Source: Novibacillus thermophilus
Lineage (GTDB): Bacteria > Bacillota > Bacilli > Thermoactinomycetales > Novibacillaceae
DNA length: 64,000 nt
Assembly (NCBI RefSeq): GCF_002005165.1
Contig: NZ_CP019699.1
Coordinates: forward strand, 620,001-684,000
Reading direction: 5' to 3'
This document shows positions 9,049 to 17,530 of this stretch, one piece after another (positions within the stretch are counted from its first letter, which is position 1; the number at the start of each line of letters is the position of its first letter). The position numbers were made by a program, and so were the translations under genes. The notes below the pieces were generated by a model, which was given only the letters and a program-made list of their open reading frames with translations, was not told the origin of the DNA and did not search any database.

Positions 9049-9052
9049 CGCC

Positions 9053-9082
9053 GAATGAGGGTGGGGACGTTCGGTCATACTG
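9053..9082 (+). promoter_or_regulatory. Probable sigma-G promoter of spoVAF
   Basis: GAATG (9053-9057) is followed after exactly 18 bases by CATACTG (9076-9082). It matches the sigma-G pattern GHATR-N18-CATNHTA except for the last base. It lies 35 bases before the start of a spore-specific gene, which strengthens the call. Confidence 0.6.
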
Positions 9083-9117
9083 ACAAGATAGACGAATGCG
9101 AAAAAAGGGGAATGGAC

Positions 9118-10593
9118 ATGAGTGATCAGCGAACGAAGTGGCAGCAACAGAAGATTGTCCCCACGTTAGCGGAAAATGTGAACAAACTCAACCGCATGCT
9201 CGCCGTCGACCAAAACTTTGACGTCGTACATAGGGAATTCATGTTCGCCGGGCGCCCGTTCTCGATGTACTTCGTGGACGGGTTCGTCAAAGACGACATT
9301 ATGAACCGCATCATTACCTACCTGAACAAGTTGAAACCGAATGAGTTGGATGACGACACAATTCAGACAATGCTGGAGACGCATCTCGGTTACATCGAGG
9401 TCGATACCACTGACAATTTGGGGGATGTTGTCAATCAAGTACTGGCCGGGCCGTTGGCTTTGCTCATGGACGGAGCCGAAAAAGCGATCATCATCGACGT
9501 CCGCACGTATCCTGTTCGCAACCCGGAAGAGCCCGATATTGAACGCGTCGTCCGCGGGGCGCGAGACGGGTTTACTGAAACCATCGTTTTTAATACCGCC
9601 CTCACGCGACGCCGCCTGCGGGACCCTTCGCTGCGCATGGAGTACATGCAAGTGGGGAAGCGCTCAAAAACAGATATCGCCTTGTCGTATATGGAAGACG
9701 TCGCGAATCCGGACACAGTGCGCCTGTTGCGGGAAAAAATTGAGGCCATCGATGTGGACGGCCTTCCGATGGCCGAAAAAAGTCTAGAGGAGTTTGTGTT
9801 TGGGAACAATTGGAACCCTTATCCGCTGGTTCGTTATACGGAACGACCCGACGTGGCGGCGGTCCATTTGTTGGAAGGGCACATTCTCATATACGTCGAC
9901 ACGTCCCCCAGCGTCATGATTGCACCGTCTACGTTGTTCCACCACGTTCAGCACGCAGAGGAGTACCGTCAAAAACCGGTTGTCGGTGCTTACTTGCGCT
10001 GGGTCCGGTTTTTGGCGATGGCTTTGTCCGTCATTTTGTTGCCCCTTTGGTACTTGTTTGCCACGCATCCGGAACACTTGCCCGAGGCCTTGTCTTTTAT
10101 CGGAATTGACGACCCGTCAGGAGTGCCGCTCCTTGTCCAGTTTATACTGGCGGAGTTGGGAGCGGATATTTTACGCATGGCGTCGATCCACACTCCTTCT
10201 CCCCTAGCGTCGGCCCTGGGCCTCGTCTCTGCCATCCTCATTGGGCAAGTGGCGGTGGAAGTCGGTTTGTTTGTCAACGAAGTGCTCCTGTACTTGGCCA
10301 TTGCGGTCATCGGGACGTTTGCGACACCTAGTTACGAACTGGGCTTGGCCAACAAATTTGTCCGCCTCTTTCTGTTGTTGACTTCATGGGCGTTCGGATG
10401 GATTGGCTTTGTCGCCGGCATCGTGCTTTGGTTTGCATTGCTGTGGCGGACGCGCTCCCTCGACGTGCCGTACTTGTGGCCCTTTGTGCCGTTCAATAAA
10501 AAAGCTTTCTGGGACGTGTTGGTCCGTTCTCCCATTCCAGTCAAACACAATCGTCCCAGTATACTCTCCCCTGAAGATCCAGACCGGGAGTAA
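9118..10593 (+). CDS. spoVAF: Spore protein SpoVAF (GerA family)
   Basis: This 491-residue protein is of the GerA/SpoVAF family: a soluble N-terminal half of about 290 residues followed by about five membrane helices. The stretch LVRYTERPDVAAVHLLEGH and the HHVQHAEEYRQKP region are typical of SpoVAF rather than of germinant receptor A subunits. SpoVAF sits in the spore inner membrane and is thought to help amplify ion release during germination. I chose the ATG at 9118, with AAAGGGG (9104-9110) upstream; an ATG at 9112 is also in frame. In Bacillus it is the last gene of the spoVA operon, whereas here it stands alone with its own forespore-type promoter. Confidence 0.85.
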   Translation: MSDQRTKWQQQKIVPTLAENVNKLNRMLAVDQNFDVVHREFMFAGRPFSMYFVDGFVKDDIMNRIITYLNKLKPNELDDDTIQTMLETHLGYIEVDTTDNLGDVVNQVLAGPLALLMDGAEKAIIIDVRTYPVRNPEEPDIERVVRGARDGFTETIVFNTALTRRRLRDPSLRMEYMQVGKRSKTDIALSYMEDVANPDTVRLLREKIEAIDVDGLPMAEKSLEEFVFGNNWNPYPLVRYTERPDVAAVHLLEGHILIYVDTSPSVMIAPSTLFHHVQHAEEYRQKPVVGAYLRWVRFLAMALSVILLPLWYLFATHPEHLPEALSFIGIDDPSGVPLLVQFILAELGADILRMASIHTPSPLASALGLVSAILIGQVAVEVGLFVNEVLLYLAIAVIGTFATPSYELGLANKFVRLFLLLTSWAFGWIGFVAGIVLWFALLWRTRSLDVPYLWPFVPFNKKAFWDVLVRSPIPVKHNRPSILSPEDPDRE

Positions 10594-10642
10594 AGGAAAA
10601 TCCGCAGCATAGATATACATCATGCCGGTCACATCATATACA

Positions 10643-10660
10643 TGAATGAGTCGCCATTCA
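10643..10660. promoter_or_regulatory. FadR operator in front of lcfA
   Basis: TGAATGAGTCGCCATTCA is an 18-bp inverted repeat matching the Bacillus FadR site (TGAATGA, four bases, TCATTCA) with one mismatch in the right arm. It lies 24 bases before lcfA, where bound repressor would block transcription until long-chain acyl-CoA is present. Confidence 0.75.
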
Positions 10661-10683
10661 TTTACAGGGAGGGGATTCATTCG

Positions 10684-12378
10684 ATGTCTGCCGGCATTCC
10701 ACCGTGGCTGTCCCACTATGAGAAAGAAGTGCCCGCCTCTTTGGACTACCCCGACATTCCGCTACACACTTATTTGGAGAATGCGTACAAGTGCTACCCG
10801 GATCACACGGCCATCTATTTCATGGGGAAGACCATGACATACCGTGAACTGTTTCACGACATGCAGTTGTTTTCCAGGGTGTTACAGCAACTAGGCGTCA
10901 AGAAAGGAGACCGTGTGGCGATTATGTTGCCGAACTGCCCGCAGGCGGTGATCGCGTACTATGCTGTTTTGCACATTGGCGCCGTCGCCGTCCTGACGAA
11001 TCCGATGTACAAAAAACGCGAACTAGAGCACCAGCTCGCAGATTCGGGGGCGAAAATTATCGTCTGTCTCGACCTCGTCTATAGCAACGTCGTTTCTGTA
11101 TTGCCTAGAACGGACCTCGAACACATCGTCGTGACCGCAATAAAAGATTACCTCCCGTTTCCAAAAAATGTGATGTACCCCCTTAAACTGCGTAAAGAAG
11201 GTGTCAAACTCCACATTCCGCGGGAACCGTACGTTTCCTACTGGGACGACTTGATGAAACAGCCTGATCTTCCGGAACTGGAAAAGCCCTACATCGACTC
11301 TAAAGAAGATTTGGCCCTCTTGCAGTACACCGGAGGGACGACAGGTCTTTCCAAAGGGGTGATGCTCACTCACGCCAATTTAGTCGCCAATGTAGAACAA
11401 GCGAGGGCATGGTTTCACCGTTCCCGCCGAGGCGCAGAGTGTATATTGGCCGTGTTGCCCTTTTTCCACGTGTACGGCATGACGGCGGTGATGAATTTCG
11501 CCATTCTCCTCGCTGCGAAGATGGTTTTAATTCCGAAATTTGACCTCGCCACAGTGTTAAAAACTGTTAATCGGCTGCGTCCAACGATGTTTCCCGGTGC
11601 ACCGCCCATGTACGTCGCACTCATTAACCATCCCGATTTAAAAAAGTACGACATTCGCTCCATTAAAGCGTGTATTAGCGGGGCAGCCCCTCTGCCGCGG
11701 GAAGTACAGGAAAGATTCGAAGCGATCACAGGTGGCCGCTTGGTGGAAGGTTACGGGTTGACGGAAGCATCACCGGTCACACATGCGAATCCGATCTGGG
11801 GAAGGCGAAAAAACGGGAGCATCGGCCTGCCGTTTCCGGATACGGAAGCTAAAGTCGTCGATTCGGAGACAGGGGAGGAAGTGCCGCAGGGAGAAGTCGG
11901 GGAGTTGATCGTACGCGGACCGCAAGTGATGCGGGGTTACTGGAACCAACCTGAAGAGAGTGACAACGCTTTGCGAGACGGATGGCTGTACACGGGGGAC
12001 ATGGCGACGATGGACGAAGACGGGTACTTTTACATCGTCGAACGCAAAAAAGACGTGATTGTGGCGAGCGGTTTTAACGTGTACCCCCGCGAAGTGGAGG
12101 AAGTGCTTTACGAACATGAGGCCGTAAAAGAGTGCACTGTGGCCGGGATTCCAGACGAGTATCGCGGTGAAACAGTCAAAGCGTACATCGTGTTGAAAGA
12201 AAAAAAGGACGTGAGTGCAGAGGAGTTGGAAGCATTTTGCCGCGAACGCCTGGCAGCGTTTAAAGTTCCCCGCAAGTACGAATTCCGCGATGAACTGCCA
12301 AAAGCACTCACAGGTAAAGTGTTGCGGCGTGTGCTAGTCGAGGAAGAAAAGAAACGAATGCAAGAGACAAGAGACTGA
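10684..12378 (+). CDS. lcfA: Long-chain-fatty-acid--CoA ligase
   Basis: This 564-residue ANL-superfamily enzyme activates long-chain fatty acids to acyl-CoA with ATP, the entry step of beta-oxidation. The AMP-binding P-loop YTGGTTGLSKGVM, the YGLTEASP motif, the YTGD motif and the C-terminal lysine region (PKALTGKVLRR) are all present. The ATG at 10684 follows AGGGAGGGG, whereas the upstream ATG at 10642 overlaps the operator. The order lcfA-fadR-fadB-etfB-etfA is that of the Bacillus subtilis fatty-acid degradation operon. A 350-base gap to fadR contains a second promoter/operator. Confidence 0.92.
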   Translation: MSAGIPPWLSHYEKEVPASLDYPDIPLHTYLENAYKCYPDHTAIYFMGKTMTYRELFHDMQLFSRVLQQLGVKKGDRVAIMLPNCPQAVIAYYAVLHIGAVAVLTNPMYKKRELEHQLADSGAKIIVCLDLVYSNVVSVLPRTDLEHIVVTAIKDYLPFPKNVMYPLKLRKEGVKLHIPREPYVSYWDDLMKQPDLPELEKPYIDSKEDLALLQYTGGTTGLSKGVMLTHANLVANVEQARAWFHRSRRGAECILAVLPFFHVYGMTAVMNFAILLAAKMVLIPKFDLATVLKTVNRLRPTMFPGAPPMYVALINHPDLKKYDIRSIKACISGAAPLPREVQERFEAITGGRLVEGYGLTEASPVTHANPIWGRRKNGSIGLPFPDTEAKVVDSETGEEVPQGEVGELIVRGPQVMRGYWNQPEESDNALRDGWLYTGDMATMDEDGYFYIVERKKDVIVASGFNVYPREVEEVLYEHEAVKECTVAGIPDEYRGETVKAYIVLKEKKDVSAEELEAFCRERLAAFKVPRKYEFRDELPKALTGKVLRRVLVEEEKKRMQETRD

Positions 12379-12726
12379 CAATAGTGGAGTAGGCCTGCCT
12401 TTTAGGCACTGCTTCGATGCCGGTTGTTCGCCGCAGCGGGAGAGGGAGTTGCCTTCGGATTTTTCCCGATCGGGTGACTACTGCGTGACCAGTCCGTTGA
12501 TGCCCATGCCCCCTTCGGCGTTTTGTGTGGATCCCCTGAGACACCTTCCTCTCCCACCCGTAGTGCGTATCATTTTGCTGGTGCCGCTACGCCGCACGAG
12601 CGTTATTCGGAAACAGGAGACGGAAATGTCGAGTGTTTGACAACGGGCAGCGGTACGTATTACATTAATAGTGAATGAACATTCATTCACAACTTTTTGA
12701 ATAATGGGTGAAAAGTGAGGCTGACT
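12379..12726. other. lcfA-fadR intergenic region
   Basis: The first 250 bases hold no convincing gene; short frames here lack ribosome sites and family resemblance. The last 90 bases carry the fadR promoter and operator. Confidence 0.6.
12637..12689 (+). promoter_or_regulatory. fadR promoter with overlapping FadR operator
   Basis: TTGACA (12637-12642) and TACATT (12661-12666) are separated by 18 bases. Immediately downstream TGAATGAACATTCATTCA (12672-12689) is a perfect FadR-type palindrome placed over the expected transcription start. This predicts autoregulation of fadR together with fadB and etfBA. Confidence 0.8.
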
Positions 12727-13314
12727 ATGGTAAAATCAACAGGTGAAAAATACGAAGCGATTATCGATGCAGCTGTCAAGGTCATCGCCCGTCACGGTTA
12801 CCACCATGCCCAAGTGGCCAAGATCGCCCGTGAAGCGGACGTGGCCGACGGCACGATTTACTTGTATTTCGAGAACAAAGACGATATCCTAACCTCACTG
12901 TTCCGGGAAAAAATGGGGCGGTTTATTCGAGAAGTCGAACAGGCGCTCGAAAGTGTTCAAAGCCCGGCGGAACAGCTAAAAACGTTAGTTGAAATGCACC
13001 TGCGCCACTTAGAAGAAGATCCGGAACTGGCGATCGTCACACAAATCGAATTGCGCCAATCCAACCCCCTGGTGCGCAAAGTCATTGGCCAAATTTTGAA
13101 GAAATATTTAAACGTCATTGACCGCATCGTGACGTCTGGTCAAGAAAGCGGCGTATTCCGGCCCCATATCGATGTCAAAATCGCGCGCAAAATGATCTTC
13201 GGCACGTTGGACGAAACGGTGACCTCGTGGATCATGAACGGACGCAAGTACTCTCTCACTAGCATGGCCAAAGCGATACACGATCTGTTTTTACACGGTT
13301 TAAAGGCCGACTGA
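12727..13314 (+). CDS. fadR: TetR-family fatty-acid degradation repressor FadR
   Basis: This 195-residue TetR-type regulator has an N-terminal helix-turn-helix (about residues 8-55: GYHHAQVAKIAREADVADG, TIYLYFENKDDIL) closely resembling Bacillus FadR, which represses beta-oxidation genes and is released by long-chain acyl-CoA. The ATG at 12727 has GTGAGG (12715-12720) seven bases upstream; a GTG at 12715 overlaps that site. Two matching operators lie at 10643 and 12672. Confidence 0.93.
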   Translation: MVKSTGEKYEAIIDAAVKVIARHGYHHAQVAKIAREADVADGTIYLYFENKDDILTSLFREKMGRFIREVEQALESVQSPAEQLKTLVEMHLRHLEEDPELAIVTQIELRQSNPLVRKVIGQILKKYLNVIDRIVTSGQESGVFRPHIDVKIARKMIFGTLDETVTSWIMNGRKYSLTSMAKAIHDLFLHGLKAD

Positions 13315-13447
13315 TTTAGAGAGATATGGCGGCAACCCTTCTAGTGCAGCCGGACCGGGCGGGTATTTTCTCGAAAAACTGGTTATATCCTGTCAGGACT
13401 ACCAATTAACGACATCATTTTGCGATCAAACTAAGGGAGGAGAAAAG

Positions 13448-14224
13448 ATGAACGATTTGGTAGCGTATCGCGTGTCCCATCACGTCGCGTATTTGGAAAT
13501 CAGGCATCCGCCGGCCAACACTTTAAGTGAGGCGGCACTGAAATCGCTCACACAGGCCGTCGAACGGGTTGAAGAAGATGCTGCTGTTCGCGCAGCTGTC
13601 ATCACCGGTGCTGGGAAATTTTTTGTGTCCGGGGCAGATATTAAGGAAATGGCGCAAAAAGCGACGGAAGATGAAGGATTCTCTTTTGCCGCGTTAGGTC
13701 AGGACCTTTTCAACCGGATTGAGGGTGGGACGAAGCCGTTTATCGCCGCCATCAACGGAGCTTGTTTCGGCGGCGGGCTCGAGTTGGCAATGGCTTGCCA
13801 TTTACGGTATGCGGCAAAGGGAGCCAAACTCGGACAGCCTGAGATCAACTTGGGGCTTATCCCCGGGTTCGGCGGAACCCAGCGTCTGCCCCGCCTCATC
13901 GGGAGATCCGCAGCTCTCGAGATGTTGTTGACAGGGGAAGCGATTACGGCAGAAGAGGCCCGCAACTTAGGTTTGATCCACCGGGTCGTCTCCGCTGACG
14001 ACCTGCTCCCGGCTGTTGCGGACTTAGCCGAACAGCTGGCTCAAAAGGGGAGGTTAGCGACGAAATTCGTGTTGGAGGCTGTCTGCAAGGGAAATACACT
14101 GCCTTTTGAGGAAGGGTTGCGGCTGGAGGCCCAAAACTTTGGCCGGGCGTTTGCCTCAGATGAGAAACGGGAGGGAGTGGCAGCTTTTTTGGAAAAGCGA
14201 AAACCCCGATTTCACGATGTTTAA
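13448..14224 (+). CDS. fadB: Enoyl-CoA hydratase FadB
   Basis: This 258-residue crotonase hydrates trans-2-enoyl-CoA in beta-oxidation. Both catalytic glutamates are present: E112 in GGGLELAMAC and E132 in GQPEINLG. The oxyanion-hole segments (SGADIKEM and the GGG loop) are intact. A strong AGGGAGGAG ribosome site precedes the ATG. It lies in the fadR-fadB-etfB-etfA operon. This gene is a useful contrast to the crotonase-like protein at 58718, which lacks the second glutamate. Confidence 0.92.
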   Translation: MNDLVAYRVSHHVAYLEIRHPPANTLSEAALKSLTQAVERVEEDAAVRAAVITGAGKFFVSGADIKEMAQKATEDEGFSFAALGQDLFNRIEGGTKPFIAAINGACFGGGLELAMACHLRYAAKGAKLGQPEINLGLIPGFGGTQRLPRLIGRSAALEMLLTGEAITAEEARNLGLIHRVVSADDLLPAVADLAEQLAQKGRLATKFVLEAVCKGNTLPFEEGLRLEAQNFGRAFASDEKREGVAAFLEKRKPRFHDV

Positions 14225-14252
14225 AAGACTACATAACAGGAGGGAACACGTC

Positions 14253-15020
14253 ATGAACATTGTCGTATGTGTCAAGCAGACATTTGACACGGAAGAGCGC
14301 ATCGTGATTGAAGACGGACACATTAGCGAGGACGGCGTAGAATTCGTCATCAACCCGTATGACGAATACGCGGTAGAAGAAGCGATTAAATTGAAAGAAA
14401 CCCACGGCGGAGAAGTAACCGTCGTCACGGTCGGACCTGAGCGGGCGGAACAGGCGTTGAGAACTGCCATGGCCATGGGAGCGGACAGAGGAATCATCGT
14501 CAACGACGAGAGTTTGTTCGGTGACGAACATACGACGGCGAAAGTGTTGGCCGCCGTGATCAAAGATTTAGATTACGACATCATTTTGAGCGGGTATATG
14601 GCCGTCGATGACGGTTCGGCACAAGTTGGTCCCCGTCTCGCAGAGGAACTCGGCATCCCGCACATTTCTACGATTACGAAACTTGAAGTCAACGGGGACG
14701 AGGTTCATGTGGAAAAAGACGTAGAAGGAGATGTAGCCCGTGTCAAAACCTCACTTCCCGTGTTGTTGACCGCTCAACAGGGGTTGAACGAACCGCGTTA
14801 CCCTTCTCTTCCGGGCATTATGAAAGCGAAGAAAAAGCCGCTGGAGCGGGTGGAAGCCGACGACATGGATGTGGATGCCAGTGCCGTTGGAGCGAAAACA
14901 GAAACGCTGGACGTATTTTTGCCGCCGGAGAAGTCGGCAGGCCGCATTTTGGAAGGTGAACTCGACGAACAAGTGAATGCTTTAGTGGATCTGTTGAAAA
15001 ACGAAAAGAAAGTTATTTAA
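14253..15020 (+). CDS. etfB: Electron transfer flavoprotein beta subunit
   Basis: This 255-residue ETF beta subunit has the standard opening MNIVVCVKQTFDTEERI and the ADP-binding-type core (AMAMGADRGIIVND, GYMAVDDGSAQVGP). With EtfA it forms the FAD- and AMP-binding heterodimer that accepts electrons from acyl-CoA dehydrogenases. The ATG at 14253 has CAGGAGGGA upstream. It is part of the fad operon; no acyl-CoA dehydrogenase is in this operon, but one lies at 30713. Confidence 0.94.
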   Translation: MNIVVCVKQTFDTEERIVIEDGHISEDGVEFVINPYDEYAVEEAIKLKETHGGEVTVVTVGPERAEQALRTAMAMGADRGIIVNDESLFGDEHTTAKVLAAVIKDLDYDIILSGYMAVDDGSAQVGPRLAEELGIPHISTITKLEVNGDEVHVEKDVEGDVARVKTSLPVLLTAQQGLNEPRYPSLPGIMKAKKKPLERVEADDMDVDASAVGAKTETLDVFLPPEKSAGRILEGELDEQVNALVDLLKNEKKVI

Positions 15021-15094
15021 GGATGACCGGTTTCTCGAAATTACGTTGGCATGAGTATGTTCAGGACAGAAAAAGGAGAGGAGAGCGAAATTCG

Positions 15095-16081
15095 ATGAGT
15101 CGACATGTTTTAGTGATGACCGAGTTGCGGAGCGGAACTTTGCGGCAAGTTTCGTATGAGGCCTTGACCGCGGCGCGCAAGTTGGCGGAAGGAGGCGACA
15201 TTATAGCCGCTGTTTTTGGGAGGGACCTGCCCGATGTTACTGCAGAACTCCAACGGTACGGTGCGAACAACGTGCTGTACGTCGATCACGAACAGTTGAA
15301 AGACTATGCGACAGACGCGTATTTGGAAGCGTGGACATACGTGATCGAGGAGAAAAACCCGAGCGTTATTTTAGCCCCCTACACCGCCATCGGGAAAGAC
15401 GTCAGCCCGCGGGTGGCGTCCAGGCTCGGGATTGGGCTTATATCCGATTGTACCGATGTAGAACTGCTGAACGGCCGCATCGTGTTCACGCGACCGATTT
15501 ACGCCGGTAAGGCTTTTGTGAAAAAAACGTTCAGAGAGGAATCGCGTGTTTTCGCCACTCTCAGGCCCAACAACATCTCGGCGGAAGAAGCGTCTGATGC
15601 GAGGGCGGCGACGGTGGACAAGGTCTCCGTCGACATTTCTCCCAAATCGCTCCGAACAGTGGTCGAAGACATTGTACAGAAGACGTCTTCCGGGGTGGAC
15701 TTGAGCGAAGCACGGATTGTCGTCGCCGGAGGGCGTGGAGTCAAAAGTGCAGAAGGGTTTAACGTACTGCAAGAACTGGCAGATGTGCTGGGAGGGGCGG
15801 TCGGCGCTTCCCGCGGGGCGTGTGATGCCGGTTATTGCGATTACGCTTTGCAGATCGGACAGACCGGGAAAGTCGTCACCCCTGATCTGTACATTGCGTG
15901 CGGCATTTCCGGCGCCATCCAGCACTTGGCCGGGATGTCTAACTCGAAAGTGATTGTTGCGATTAATAAAGATCCGGAAGCGAACATTTTTAAAGTGGCG
16001 GATTACGGGATTGTCGGTGATTTGTTTGAGGTTGTGCCGAAATTGACAGAAGCGTTCAAAAAAACACTCAGCTCGGTGTAG
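15095..16081 (+). CDS. etfA: Electron transfer flavoprotein alpha subunit
   Basis: This 328-residue ETF alpha subunit has a divergent N-terminal half and the conserved C-terminal FAD domain: [50 protein letters not shown] and [22 protein letters not shown]. The ATG at 15095 follows AAAAGGAGAGGAG. It is the last gene of the fad operon, closed by a terminator. Confidence 0.95.
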   Translation: MSRHVLVMTELRSGTLRQVSYEALTAARKLAEGGDIIAAVFGRDLPDVTAELQRYGANNVLYVDHEQLKDYATDAYLEAWTYVIEEKNPSVILAPYTAIGKDVSPRVASRLGIGLISDCTDVELLNGRIVFTRPIYAGKAFVKKTFREESRVFATLRPNNISAEEASDARAATVDKVSVDISPKSLRTVVEDIVQKTSSGVDLSEARIVVAGGRGVKSAEGFNVLQELADVLGGAVGASRGACDAGYCDYALQIGQTGKVVTPDLYIACGISGAIQHLAGMSNSKVIVAINKDPEANIFKVADYGIVGDLFEVVPKLTEAFKKTLSSV

Positions 16082-16101
16082 CACGGTTAGGAGCGTTTGC
16101 G

Positions 16102-16129
16102 CCCGCCCGGAAGAAGAGGCGGGTTTTTT
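16102..16129 (+). terminator. Terminator of the fad/etf operon
   Basis: CCCGCC (16102-16107) and GGCGGG (16118-16123) form the stem, followed by six T residues. Confidence 0.85.
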
Positions 16130-16447
16130 GTGTTGCATAGATTTTCCTTATATTGGCGATTCTATATTTATATGAGTGCAAGAGGGGATTCTTTCGCCGT
16201 TTTAAGAAAGGTTAACAGAGTATATAACAGTTTATTTATACAAGGTATAACAGATTTCCCTTTTCATTTCTGATTGTAACGCTTATAATAGGACCTGGAA
16301 CTGAATTATGCGTTTATCAACATAAGGCGTGATCGACTGAAGGCCTTCGCACTTGGAGGAAATGAATTGAACAGCTTATTTTTTGCGTATAAGACAGGAT
16401 AGTTCCCGTCTTCTCGACGCTCAAAAAAGGATGAGAGGTGACGATGG
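16130..16447 (+). other. AT-rich promoter and leader region of the pdh operon
   Basis: This stretch has no full-length gene. It contains a promoter at 16261-16289 and about 150 bases of leader. Within the leader GGAGGA (16355-16360) is followed six bases later by a TTG that opens an 11-codon frame (16367-16402, MNSLFFAYKTG), a possible leader peptide. Confidence 0.45.
16261..16289 (+). promoter_or_regulatory. Probable sigma-A promoter of pdhABCD
   Basis: TTTTCA (16261-16266, 4 of 6) is followed after 17 bases by a perfect TATAAT (16284-16289). The implied start near 16296 gives a leader of about 150 bases. Confidence 0.55.
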
Positions 16448-17530
16448 ATGGATGTGATCAATCCCGATTTGAATGTAAACAGGCAACAAATACTGTCCGA
16501 GGACGGTAAAGTCCTCGACGGACAGAACGTTCCAGATTTAAGTGACGACGAACTGAAAGACATGTACCGGTGGATGCTAAAGCTTCGCGTTTTTGACGGA
16601 CGTGCCATTAAGTTAAACCGCCAAGGACGCCTCGGATTTTACGCCCCCCTCGGCGGACAGGAAGCGTGCCAGATTGCGTCGATGGCGGCGTTAGACAAGA
16701 GCGACTGGCTCTTTCCGAGTTACCGCGATATCGGAGCTGCCATGTACCACGGCATGCCGCTCCATCAAGCGTTTCTGTACTCCCGTGGTCAAATCGGCGG
16801 GGGTCGCATACCGGATGACGTCAACATGTTTCCGCCGCAAATCATTATTGCCGGACACTTGTTGCATGCCACCGGTGCGGCGATGGCAGGGCAAATGCGA
16901 GGTGAAGATTTCGTCACGATTTCGTTTTTCGGCGACGGCGCCACTTCCCAGGGTGACTTTCACGAAGCGTTGAATTTTGCTTCCGTGTTTAAATTGCCGA
17001 CGATTTTCTTCTGCCAGAACAACCATTACGCCATCAGCGTGCCGCTGGAGCGCCAGATGAACAGCAAGACCATCGCCCAAAAAGCCCTTGCTTACGACAT
17101 GGCCGGGATTCAGATCGACGGCAACGATCCGTTGGCCGTATATCAAGCGACGAAAGAGGCGGCCGCCCGCGCCCGTCGTGGGGAAGGCCCGACCTTGATC
17201 GAAGCGGTCACTTACCGCCTCGGCCCGCACACGATGGCGGGGGACGATCCGAAACGCTACCGCGAGAAGTCCGAAGAAGAAGAGTGGCGTGAAAAGCGAG
17301 ACCCGCTGAAGCGTTTCAGAGCTTATTTGGAAAGCAAGAACTTGTGGAGCGACACCGAAGAAGAAAAGACGGTACAAGAGATGATGGACGCCATTGCCGA
17401 AGGTATTCAAAAAGTGGAGAAAATGGATAAAGGCTCGGTCGTCCAACTGTTAGACGACGTGTACAAAGACATGCCGCCGCACGTTGCGGAGCAGAAGAAA
17501 GCTCTGGCCGAAACAGGAGGGGAATTGTAA
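16448..17530 (+). CDS. pdhA: Pyruvate dehydrogenase E1 component, alpha subunit
   Basis: This 360-residue ThDP-dependent E1 alpha subunit decarboxylates pyruvate and passes the acetyl group to the E2 lipoyl arm. The thiamine diphosphate motif runs from GDGATSQGDFHEALNFA to the QNN after IFFC. The FYAPLGGQEACQIAS and HTMAGDDPKRYR regions fit Bacillus PdhA. GAGAGGTGA (16432-16440) supports the ATG at 16448. Its stop overlaps the pdhB start in TAATG, so E1 subunits are translationally coupled. Branched-chain E1 is less likely because of the close PdhA-like sequence and the PdhA-B-C-D order. Confidence 0.93.
   Translation: MDVINPDLNVNRQQILSEDGKVLDGQNVPDLSDDELKDMYRWMLKLRVFDGRAIKLNRQGRLGFYAPLGGQEACQIASMAALDKSDWLFPSYRDIGAAMYHGMPLHQAFLYSRGQIGGGRIPDDVNMFPPQIIIAGHLLHATGAAMAGQMRGEDFVTISFFGDGATSQGDFHEALNFASVFKLPTIFFCQNNHYAISVPLERQMNSKTIAQKALAYDMAGIQIDGNDPLAVYQATKEAAARARRGEGPTLIEAVTYRLGPHTMAGDDPKRYREKSEEEEWREKRDPLKRFRAYLESKNLWSDTEEEKTVQEMMDAIAEGIQKVEKMDKGSVVQLLDDVYKDMPPHVAEQKKALAETGGEL

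Noticed and set aside
12449-12640. Short plus-strand frame between lcfA and fadR
   Set aside because: No ribosome site, proline-rich low-information sequence, and it overlaps the fadR promoter.
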